A DNA stretch of 6,517 nt from Fidelibacterota bacterium (GTDB taxonomy: Bacteria > Fidelibacterota > UBA2242 > B5-G15), in the NCBI GenBank assembly GCA_003645825.1, contig QNCQ01000106.1, positions 1 to 6,517 on the forward strand, read 5' to 3'. The position numbers and the translations under genes were made by a program. Below the pieces are notes generated by a model. The model was not told the origin of the DNA and made no database searches. It was given only the letters and a program-made list of their open reading frames with translations. This document shows, in pieces, positions 1 through 5,296 of the stretch; within the stretch, counting starts at the first letter, position 1, and each line of letters opens with the position of its first letter.

Positions 1-60
1 ATTATTATTGCTCTAACTATATTGGTTTTCTATAACGATATAGCCAGACTGTTACGATAA
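1..60 (+). CDS. C-terminal tail of a probable RseP-type site-2 protease (partial)
   Basis: Frame 1 is open from the left edge to a TAA at 58-60 and encodes IIIALTILVFYNDIARLLR. A hydrophobic last membrane helix followed by an F-x-N-D-I-x-R-L ending is the usual C-terminus of RseP-type M50 zinc metalloproteases, which cut transmembrane anti-sigma factors and leftover signal peptides within the inner membrane. The catalytic HExxH and LDG motifs and the PDZ domain would lie upstream, outside the window, so the call rests on these 19 residues only. The stop lies 17 bases before the preferred ATG of the amidohydrolase, which suggests cotranscription. An unrelated membrane protein with a similar tail cannot be excluded. 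Confidence 0.55.
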   Translation: MIIALTILVFYNDIARLLR

Positions 61-65
61 TAGTT

Positions 66-71
66 GAGGTG
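66..71 (+). promoter_or_regulatory. Shine-Dalgarno site that decides the amidohydrolase start
   Basis: GAGGTG lies six bases before the ATG at 78. The longer reading frame from GTG at 69 would place its start codon inside this Shine-Dalgarno site and leave that GTG without one of its own. The ATG at 78 is therefore the better start. The same GAGGTGA sequence precedes the cyclophilin gene at 3731-3737, so it is typical of this genome. Confidence 0.7.
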
Positions 72-77
72 AAGAGC

Positions 78-1274
78 ATGGATGAGCGAGAAGATATCAG
101 CGTATTCAAGGCAAAATGGATTGTACCCGTTGCGAGGCAACCTATAGAGGATGGCTACATTGTAGTGAAAGATGGTAAGATTTATAACGTTACCTCTGAG
201 CTTGGGCCTGAGTTTTCTTCTTTTAAGGTTATAGACACTGGAAATTCTGTAATTTTTCCCGCGTTTATAAATACTCATGTGCATCTTGAGCATCTTTCCC
301 CTCTTTTTGTTCCAGTTGACTATAAAGAATATCTGTATAAAATCAAAGAGGCTGAACTTTCTCCTTCAAGTGAGAAAGAGGGTATAGTGAAGGAAAATTT
401 GGATCAGTGCTACAAGTACGGAACAATAGCGCTGGCGGATTTCAGCAGTGATGGGACATCGGTTCCCTTGTTGCTTGAGAGTCCTCTATTTGCCAGAGTG
501 TTTCTGGAGGTGAAGAGTTTTAAAACATTTGAAGCCGAATTTACGTTTAGGAGTATTGAAAGGATAATGGCAACTCTACCACTCAGTCGTAAAGTGACAT
601 GTCACATGACTCCGTCCTCGTTAGCCTTTACTTCAGAGCCCCTTATCAGGAAAATATGTCATCGTGAAAAGCACATCGCCATGCATTTTGCTTTTACAGA
701 GCATGAAACCGAGTTTCTTTTAGAAGGTAAAGGGTTAATTAAGCAATATCTCCTGAGCATTGGAGATTTTGATTATGACTGGCAAAGACCGGGCAAATCG
801 TCTGCAAGGTATATGCTCGATAACTTTCTTTTTACCAAGCATAATCTCCTTATTCACTGTACTGATTTGATTAAAAGCGAAATACATCGTTTGAGGGAAA
901 TCCCGGAGAAAATCAACATAAGTATATCTCCCCGGGTTTATGATTCGTTGTCAATAAGTCATCCTAATGTAGATGAGCTAATATCAGACGGTTTTAATAT
1001 ATGTCTTGGGACTGAAGGCAGAATAGTAAATTCTGATCTTGATCTGAGAAAAGAAATGGTAAGATGTATCAGCAAATATGGTGTTCCATATGAATTTGCG
1101 CTAAAATTTGCGACTTTGAATGGGGCATATGCTATTGGATTTCACAAGGAGGTAGGCAGTATAGAACCGGGAAAGATAGCAAAGTGTCTGATTATAAGAG
1201 ATATCGATGAAGATATTGACGATCCATATGTACCTATCTTCGATCTTAGATACAAGGTAGAATGGCTCGTTTGA
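78..1274 (+). CDS. Amidohydrolase-superfamily protein with altered active site (deaminase/chlorohydrolase-like)
   Basis: This is a 398-residue protein of the metal-dependent amidohydrolase superfamily, closest in layout to the MTA/SAH, guanine and aminofutalosine deaminases. It has a short N-terminal beta domain, then the barrel entry motif NTHVHLE with metal-ligand His67 and His69 and a retained Glu71. A third histidine, His203, sits in HFAFT, and a fourth, His260, in LLIHCTDL. The family ending is also present (ATLNGAYAIG followed by GSIEPGK near 345-366). Several expected residues differ. The usual SPHAPYT reads TPSSLAF, with Ser180 where a substrate histidine is expected. The usual HxAE reads HFAF, with Phe206 in place of the glutamate. 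The usual GTDS reads GTEG, with Glu313 in place of the catalytic aspartate. The length is normal and the frame is intact, so this is not an ordinary pseudogene. The substrate cannot be read from sequence: the protein may have a changed reaction or be a non-catalytic homologue. No menaquinone (mqn) genes are visible next to it. Confidence 0.85.
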   Translation: MDEREDISVFKAKWIVPVARQPIEDGYIVVKDGKIYNVTSELGPEFSSFKVIDTGNSVIFPAFINTHVHLEHLSPLFVPVDYKEYLYKIKEAELSPSSEKEGIVKENLDQCYKYGTIALADFSSDGTSVPLLLESPLFARVFLEVKSFKTFEAEFTFRSIERIMATLPLSRKVTCHMTPSSLAFTSEPLIRKICHREKHIAMHFAFTEHETEFLLEGKGLIKQYLLSIGDFDYDWQRPGKSSARYMLDNFLFTKHNLLIHCTDLIKSEIHRLREIPEKINISISPRVYDSLSISHPNVDELISDGFNICLGTEGRIVNSDLDLRKEMVRCISKYGVPYEFALKFATLNGAYAIGFHKEVGSIEPGKIAKCLIIRDIDEDIDDPYVPIFDLRYKVEWLV

Positions 1275-1371
1275 AGAAGTTGGGACGTAAAGTTTATTTA
1301 GAACCTTTGAAGACCTGCTTTGAGGGCAATCAGCCCTTCGGCTTCTGTTGCTCCGTGTAAGGCCATCATTA

Positions 1372-1401
1372 TTGACTACTTCTACATCATCGATGTATAG
1401 T
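1372..1401 (+). promoter_or_regulatory. Possible sigma70-type promoter for the pyrF operon
   Basis: TTGACT at 1372-1377 and TATAGT at 1396-1401 are separated by 18 bases, a good fit to a housekeeping promoter. Transcription would begin near 1408 and give a leader of about 185 bases before pyrF. The match falls inside the PA14 remnant. It could be chance, since such pairs do arise randomly in AT-rich DNA, and read-through from the amidohydrolase is an alternative source of pyrF transcript. Confidence 0.25.
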
Positions 1402-1410
1402 TTAGAACCA

Positions 1411-1426
1411 ACCTCAGAAGTGAGGT
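1411..1426 (+). other. Short perfect hairpin in the pyrF upstream region
   Basis: ACCTCA and TGAGGT form a perfect six-base inverted repeat around a GAAG loop. It has no T-run on either side, so it is not an intrinsic terminator. If the promoter at 1372-1401 is real, this would be the 5' end hairpin of the leader RNA. It also lies within the PA14 relic, where it encodes the TSEVG segment, so it may have no function of its own. Confidence 0.25.
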
Positions 1427-1501
1427 AGAATCTATAGATTCCACCCTGATCCGGAATAGACCACAATATAAAAAGAAAACTAGACTGAGGTACCTTTATC
1501 T

Positions 1502-1549
1502 ATGCTTACTGATTTTAATAGAATTCTATTGCGTTGCCACACAGCCTAA
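1502..1549 (+). CDS. Possible 15-residue leader peptide before pyrF
   Basis: A short open frame encodes MLTDFNRILLRCHTA and stops with TAA at 1547-1549, directly at the left arm of the weak hairpin that precedes pyrF. A TGAGGT match at 1486-1491 lies ten bases upstream of the ATG, slightly long for a Shine-Dalgarno site. The position, a short ORF ending at a hairpin in front of a pyrimidine gene, recalls the leader-peptide arrangement of enterobacterial pyr attenuators. A frame of this size occurs easily by chance, and no homologue is known to me. Confidence 0.2.
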   Translation: MLTDFNRILLRCHTA

Positions 1550-1568
1550 AAGCTTTGCTTCGGTTTTT
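1545..1568 (+). terminator. Weak hairpin plus T-run (terminator or attenuator candidate)
   Basis: AAGC at 1550-1553 and GCTT at 1557-1560 pair around a TTT loop. CC at 1545-1546 and GG at 1562-1563 may extend the stem across an internal loop, and five T follow at 1564-1568. The T-run is right for an intrinsic terminator but the stem is short and low in GC. It could end transcripts from the amidohydrolase or act as a leader attenuator for pyrF, 26 bases downstream. I regard the evidence as thin. Confidence 0.25.
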
Positions 1569-1593
1569 AAAAGTAAGTATTTTTTAAGGTGTT

Positions 1594-2388
1594 ATGAAAT
1601 TTAACGAAAAGCTAAGAAGATCAGTAGAAAATAAATCGACCTTTTTATGTATTGGACTTGATCCTGATGTTGGGAAGTTTTCTTCCCATTTTAGTAAGAA
1701 TGTCAGAGGAGTATTTGATTTTGTTAAAACAGTTATTAACCTTACAGTTGATCTTGTGCCCGTGTATAAGTTCAACCTTGCATTTTTTGAAGTTTGGGGT
1801 GGCCGTGGCTGGGATGTACTTGAAAAGCTAAGGGAAATGATTCCGCTGGAGACTATTGTTATTGCTGATGGGAAAAGGGGGGATATTGGTAACAGTGCAA
1901 GGTTTTATGCTAAGACTTTGCTTGAGAATCTGGATTTTGATGCTGTTACCTTATCCCCGTATCTGGGTAGGGATTCCATAGGACCGTTTGTAGAGAACGA
2001 GGGGAAAGGTGCTTTTGTGCTGTGTGTAACTTCGAACGAATCGGCTATGGAGGTGCAGAACTACGGTGGGGGAGAACCTTTGTATATTAAAGTTGCTGAG
2101 ACAGTGAAAGAACTGAACGTAAGAGAGAATCTCGGACTTGTGGTTGGGGCAACGAAACCGGAACAGCTTGGATTGTTAAGAAGAAAGTTTCCGGAGCTGC
2201 CGTTTCTTATCCCTGGTGTTGGTGCCCAGGGAGGGAGTATAAAGGTGGCAGTAGATGTATGCAAGAAAGGGGCTTCCGGGATAATAAATGTGTCAAGGGC
2301 AATATTGTATCCAGAGACTGGAAATATCGAAGACATAAGGAAGAAAGCTATTTATTATAAAAATCTACTAAAAGTGGAAAAGCTATGA
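1594..2388 (+). CDS. pyrF: Orotidine 5'-phosphate decarboxylase, type II
   Basis: PyrF decarboxylates OMP to UMP, the last step of de novo pyrimidine synthesis, in the cytoplasm. The 264-residue protein has the type II layout: a GLDPD strand at 21-25 that begins the barrel, YKFN with Lys59 at 58-61, and the catalytic DGKRGDIG motif at 92-99 with Asp92, Lys94 and Asp97. LSPYLGRD follows at 120-127, then the phosphate-binding PGVGAQGG at 207-214 and NVSRAI at 232-237. The length is typical of this branch. Most type II enzymes I know have Ala rather than Gly at position 93, a mild variant. The ATG at 1594 is preceded by AAGGTG at 1586-1591, which is close but usable. The gene opens a six-gene run, and its TGA overlaps the pyrE ATG. 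Confidence 0.95.
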   Translation: MKFNEKLRRSVENKSTFLCIGLDPDVGKFSSHFSKNVRGVFDFVKTVINLTVDLVPVYKFNLAFFEVWGGRGWDVLEKLREMIPLETIVIADGKRGDIGNSARFYAKTLLENLDFDAVTLSPYLGRDSIGPFVENEGKGAFVLCVTSNESAMEVQNYGGGEPLYIKVAETVKELNVRENLGLVVGATKPEQLGLLRRKFPELPFLIPGVGAQGGSIKVAVDVCKKGASGIINVSRAILYPETGNIEDIRKKAIYYKNLLKVEKL

Positions 2389-2960
2389 AAAACAATGCTT
2401 TTGAGAACTATTTAAAGGATACCGGGGCGATTTTAAAGGGGCATTTCCTGTTGACTTCTGGATTGCATAGTGATACCTACATTGAAAAATTCAGAGTTCT
2501 CGAGTATCCTTTGCTAACTGAAAAGCTTTGTAAAGCAATAGCAGAACATTTTCAGGAAACTAAACCCCACCTTGTAGTTGGAGCTGCAACAGGGGGGGTG
2601 ATAATAAGTCATGTTGTAGCAAGATTGCTTACCTGTAGGAGCATTTTTGCGGAGAGGGAAAATGATAGACTGACCTTCCGCAGGGGATTTAAAATAAATC
2701 CCAAAGAGAGGGTTCTTATTGTAGATGATGTTCTTACTACGGGAAGCTCTCTTTATGAACTTATAGATCTTGTGGTTAAGCAGGAAGGCATGATCGTTGG
2801 TATCGGGGTTTTTATTGATAGGAGCGGTGGGAGAGCTAACTTTGGGATTCCATATTTCCCTCTATTAAAACTTGATATTCCGGTGTACAGACCCGAAGAA
2901 TGTCCCCTTTGTAAACAGAACGTTCCTCTCGAGGTTAGAGGGAGAACAGGTAAAAGATGA
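2385..2960 (+). CDS. pyrE: Orotate phosphoribosyltransferase
   Basis: PyrE joins orotate to PRPP to make OMP, the substrate of the PyrF encoded just upstream. The 191-residue type I phosphoribosyltransferase has the N-terminal segment FLLTSGLHSDTYIEKF at 21-36, GAATGG at 66-71, and the flexible-loop region AERENDRLTFRRGF at 89-102. The PRPP-binding signature VLIVDDVLTTGSSL spans 110-123. The C-terminal YRPEECPLC at 168-176 is typical of the longer-tailed branch found in, for example, Thermus-like enzymes, and the CxxC-like spacing there is normal for that branch. The start ATG overlaps the pyrF stop as ATGA, so translation is probably coupled, which keeps the two sequential enzymes in balance. 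The TGA in turn overlaps the next start. Confidence 0.95.
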   Translation: MKNNAFENYLKDTGAILKGHFLLTSGLHSDTYIEKFRVLEYPLLTEKLCKAIAEHFQETKPHLVVGAATGGVIISHVVARLLTCRSIFAERENDRLTFRRGFKINPKERVLIVDDVLTTGSSLYELIDLVVKQEGMIVGIGVFIDRSGGRANFGIPYFPLLKLDIPVYRPEECPLCKQNVPLEVRGRTGKR

Positions 2961-3724
2961 TTTTCTGTAATCTGGGTAGTGGTAGCAAGGGAAATTCATC
3001 TCTTATAAAAAGTTCTACCACTGCTATTCTCATAGATCAAGGATTTAGTATAAAACAGCTGGTATATAGAATGAACCTGAGGGGAATAGACCCCCGTGAA
3101 GTTGAAGCAATAGTTTTGACTCACGAGCATACTGACCATGTCTCTGGGGTGGCACCTTTCGCACGGCGATATAGGGTATCTGTCTATATGACCAGAAAGA
3201 CTTTTGAAACTATAAATCAGAAAAAGTTTTATAACGTAGAGGTTATTACCTTTCAGTCTGGCGATACAATAAAGATTGGTGATATTTTGGTTAAAACTTT
3301 CCATATCCCTCATGATGCTGCTGATCCTATAGGATTGGTTGTAAGTTCAAATGGTAAATCGATCGGTGTTTTGACTGATATTGGTTCTCCTATCGAGTCG
3401 CTTCTATATCATATCAGAGATGTGAATCTCCTGTTGCTTGAGAGCAACCATGATGTTTTTATGCTTCTTAATGGTCCTTATCCGCTGAATGTAATTAGGA
3501 GGATAAAAAGCAGAGTAGGACATCTTTCAAATGATCAGGCGGTTTCGTTTTTCTCAAGAATCAGAGACAGTGGAAACCTGGAGTACCTTGTTCTCGGTCA
3601 TTTAAGTGAGACAAATAATGATCCTTCCCTTGTGAGAGAGCTTTTTGAAGGAGCAAATCATAACGATAAAATAAAAATAGAAATTGCGTCCCAGGACTTA
3701 CCCACTGCTTTAATAGAACTTTAA
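2957..3724 (+). CDS. Metallo-beta-lactamase-fold hydrolase, WalJ/YycJ family
   Basis: This is a 255-residue cytoplasmic protein of the MBL fold. It begins with the family-typical LGSGSKGNSSLI at 6-17 and LIDQGFS at 25-31. The zinc motif THEHTDH is at 55-61, with His56, His58, Asp60 and His61. Further candidate metal ligands are His116 or His119 (FHIPHD), Asp141 in LTDIG, and His215 in LGHLSETNND. The ESNHD and GHLSND segments at 162-166 and 188-193 are diagnostic of the WalJ/YycJ/VicX group. Bacillus members of that group are proposed 5'-3' exodeoxyribonucleases that may act in mismatch repair. All metal-binding residues appear present, so it should be active, but the substrate is inferred from the family. 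No walRK genes are nearby. Its ATG overlaps the pyrE stop, so it belongs to the pyr transcript. Confidence 0.88.
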   Translation: MIFCNLGSGSKGNSSLIKSSTTAILIDQGFSIKQLVYRMNLRGIDPREVEAIVLTHEHTDHVSGVAPFARRYRVSVYMTRKTFETINQKKFYNVEVITFQSGDTIKIGDILVKTFHIPHDAADPIGLVVSSNGKSIGVLTDIGSPIESLLYHIRDVNLLLLESNHDVFMLLNGPYPLNVIRRIKSRVGHLSNDQAVSFFSRIRDSGNLEYLVLGHLSETNNDPSLVRELFEGANHNDKIKIEIASQDLPTALIEL

Positions 3725-3740
3725 AGGCCTGAGGTGAAAT

Positions 3741-4388
3741 ATGAAAAGATTAATCATTACAGTTGCTGTTGTAGCTTTTTCTATATGTTTGGCGTATGCC
3801 CAGACCCTTTCGGATAAAGAGATTTCGAGAATAATTAAAAATGTAAGAAACTTGCCTGATGAGCCGGTATTTCCCGATGAAATTGTGGTAATAGAAACTG
3901 ACTTCGGAAACATTGTGATTGATTTATATGAAAACCAGGCGCCTTTGCATTGCATGAATTTTAAGAAACTGGTAAGGGCTGGCTTTTATGAGGGGACGAC
4001 CTTTCATAGGGTTATTCCGGATTTTGTCATACAGGGAGGGGATATATTTTCTCGGGATGGTGACCCACTGAATGATGGTACGGGGAGCCTTGGATATACG
4101 ATCCCTGTGGAGATAGGTATGAGACACGTATACGGTGCCATTGGTGCGGCTCGCTTGCCTGACAGTGTAAATCCAGAGAAAAGGTCTTCTGCCTCGCAGT
4201 TCTATATATGTCTTAGGAATCTTCCTCACCTTGATGGAGGTTATACAGTTTTTGGAAAGGTGATAGAAGGTATGGATGTTGTTGAGAAGATAGCAAGCGT
4301 GAAAACTGATGAAAGAAACAGGCCTATTAAAGATGTTGTAATGAGAAAAGTTTATGTAACCAAAAGAGACAGAATAAATCAAAAATAG
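3741..4388 (+). CDS. Exported cyclophilin-type peptidyl-prolyl isomerase
   Basis: This enzyme catalyses cis-trans isomerisation of prolyl bonds, probably in the periplasm. The 215-residue precursor has a signal peptide: MKR, a hydrophobic stretch at about 4-18, and a likely cut after AYA at residue 20. The cyclophilin domain runs from about 48 to 206. It has the active-site block FHRVIPDFVIQGGD at 88-101, containing the catalytic Arg90, Phe95 and Gln98. SQFYIC follows at 152-157 and YTVFGKVIEGMDVV at 168-181. Trp and His at the pocket edge of human CypA are replaced by His163 and Tyr168, which is common in bacterial enzymes and suggests low cyclosporin affinity. A strong GAGGTGA at 3731-3737 fixes the start. 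The gap to the upstream stop is 16 bases. Confidence 0.92.
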   Translation: MKRLIITVAVVAFSICLAYAQTLSDKEISRIIKNVRNLPDEPVFPDEIVVIETDFGNIVIDLYENQAPLHCMNFKKLVRAGFYEGTTFHRVIPDFVIQGGDIFSRDGDPLNDGTGSLGYTIPVEIGMRHVYGAIGAARLPDSVNPEKRSSASQFYICLRNLPHLDGGYTVFGKVIEGMDVVEKIASVKTDERNRPIKDVVMRKVYVTKRDRINQK

Positions 4389-4396
4389 AGGTTTCT

Positions 4397-5296
4397 ATGA
4401 AGATAGGATTGGCTTTAGGTGGAGGTGGTGCCAGAGGACTTGCACATATCGGGGTGATTAAGGTGTTAGAAGAGGAGGGCATAAAGATAGATTACATTGC
4501 CGGAACCTCTATGGGGGCTATAATAGGTGCTATGTATGCACAGAATCCCAATGCCGAAGGTGTTATAAAAAGATTGAAACTGTTTCTGCAATCCACTGAT
4601 TATGATGCATTGGGGGTGAAATACTTCTTTCCAAAGAGGGAAAAAACCCTCTCATTTATTCAGTTTCTTTACAAGGGGTTACGAGAGAGGTTTTCCATAG
4701 AACTTTCTCCCAGAAGGAAAGGTCTGATAAAGCGCGAACGTCTTGATTATGCTCTGTCTTTCCTTATAGATGAGGGGGATATAGAAAACACCATAATCCC
4801 ATTTGCTGCTGTTAGTACTGATCTATCGAGAGGAAAAACTGTTGCTTTTAGAAAAGGAGATATAAGGAAAGCAGTGCGGATAAGTGCCTCTATACCGGGT
4901 ATTATACCGCCTGAGCTAGAGAGCGGGATGGCTTTGGTTGATGGAGGGGTTACGGAGCCTGTTCCTGTGTATGCTGTAAAAGAAATGGGAGCAGACTTTG
5001 TGATTGCTGTAGATGTGAGTGTTACTCAGCTTGACAACTTTGTCAATCCTAGTATTATAGATATAATAGCAAGGACAGAAACTGTTCGTGGAATATACCT
5101 ATCCGGTGAACTTGTTAAACACGCTGATTTTGTTTTCCATCCTGATTTAAAGGATGCTCACTGGAGTGAATTTTTGAGATACGAGGAGTTTATTCAAGAA
5201 GGGATTGATGAGGGAAAAGGGAAAGTCAATGAACTGAAAAAGCAACTAAGAAAATACAGAAGTTTCTGGAGAAGATTGTGGAGGAATAGATGTTAA
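4397..5296 (+). CDS. Patatin-like phospholipase family protein
   Basis: This is a 299-residue serine hydrolase of the patatin/NTE type, related to bacterial RssA-like proteins, which hydrolyse acyl esters of phospholipids or lysophospholipids. The oxyanion-hole loop GGGGARG is at 8-14, the nucleophile motif GTSMG at 36-40 with Ser38, and the second dyad residue Asp182 is in DGG at 182-184, so the catalytic set is complete. There is no signal peptide, and the basic C-terminus (KKQLRKYRSFWRRLWRNR, 281-298) could help membrane association. GAGG at 4388-4391 overlaps the cyclophilin TAG at 4386-4388, which supports coupled translation. The real substrate is unknown. The last 7 bases overlap the next gene, in a different frame. 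Confidence 0.92.
   Translation: MKIGLALGGGGARGLAHIGVIKVLEEEGIKIDYIAGTSMGAIIGAMYAQNPNAEGVIKRLKLFLQSTDYDALGVKYFFPKREKTLSFIQFLYKGLRERFSIELSPRRKGLIKRERLDYALSFLIDEGDIENTIIPFAAVSTDLSRGKTVAFRKGDIRKAVRISASIPGIIPPELESGMALVDGGVTEPVPVYAVKEMGADFVIAVDVSVTQLDNFVNPSIIDIIARTETVRGIYLSGELVKHADFVFHPDLKDAHWSEFLRYEEFIQEGIDEGKGKVNELKKQLRKYRSFWRRLWRNRC
5280..5285 (+). promoter_or_regulatory. Shine-Dalgarno site for the DsbD-type gene, inside the patatin gene
   Basis: GGAGGA lies four bases before the ATG at 5290 and within the last codons of the patatin gene. It is the strongest ribosome-binding sequence in the window. It supports the 5290 start even though that start overlaps the upstream stop codon by seven bases. 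Confidence 0.75.

Larger units (their letters stand above)
1298..1499 (-). pseudogene. Decayed PA14-domain fragment, frameshifted
   Basis: Read on the minus strand, this gap encodes a recognisable piece of a PA14 domain, a beta-barrel carbohydrate-binding module of secreted or surface proteins. From 1499 down to 1362 the frame gives an IPDQGGIYRFYLTS strand followed by SKLYIDDVEVVNNDG, matching the family pattern G-x-Y-x-F followed by LYIDG-x-x-V-x-x-x-DG. After this the frame loses sense. Skipping one base at 1361 restores it from 1360 as LHGATEAEGLIALKAGLQRF, matching the HG and the L-x-AG-x-H/Q part of PA14. A TAA at 1298-1300 then ends it, before the domain is complete. In the first frame a TAG at 1500-1502 closes the 5' side. 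There is no complete gene, so this is a relic or, less likely, a sequencing error inside a small gene fragment. It lies convergent to the amidohydrolase. Confidence 0.7.

Noticed and set aside
69..77. GTG at 69 as the amidohydrolase start
   Set aside because: This codon lies inside the GAGGTG Shine-Dalgarno site that serves the ATG at 78, and it has no ribosome-binding site of its own.
1275..1593. PyrR-binding site or known riboswitch in the pyrF leader
   Set aside because: I found no recognisable PyrR-type anti-antiterminator sequence or conserved riboswitch core. Only weak generic hairpins are visible.
2061..2336. 91-codon minus-strand open frame opposite pyrF
   Set aside because: It is a shadow of the conserved PyrF phosphate-binding region, with no motif of its own.
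3786..3790. Lipoprotein signal at the cyclophilin N-terminus (Cys16)
   Set aside because: The residues before Cys16 are F-S-I, and a lipobox needs Gly, Ala or Ser at the position just before the cysteine. A normal signal peptidase I site, AYA, follows at residue 20.
3924..4382. 152-codon minus-strand open frame opposite the cyclophilin gene
   Set aside because: It overlaps a clear cyclophilin almost completely, shows no domain, and is best explained as a shadow frame.
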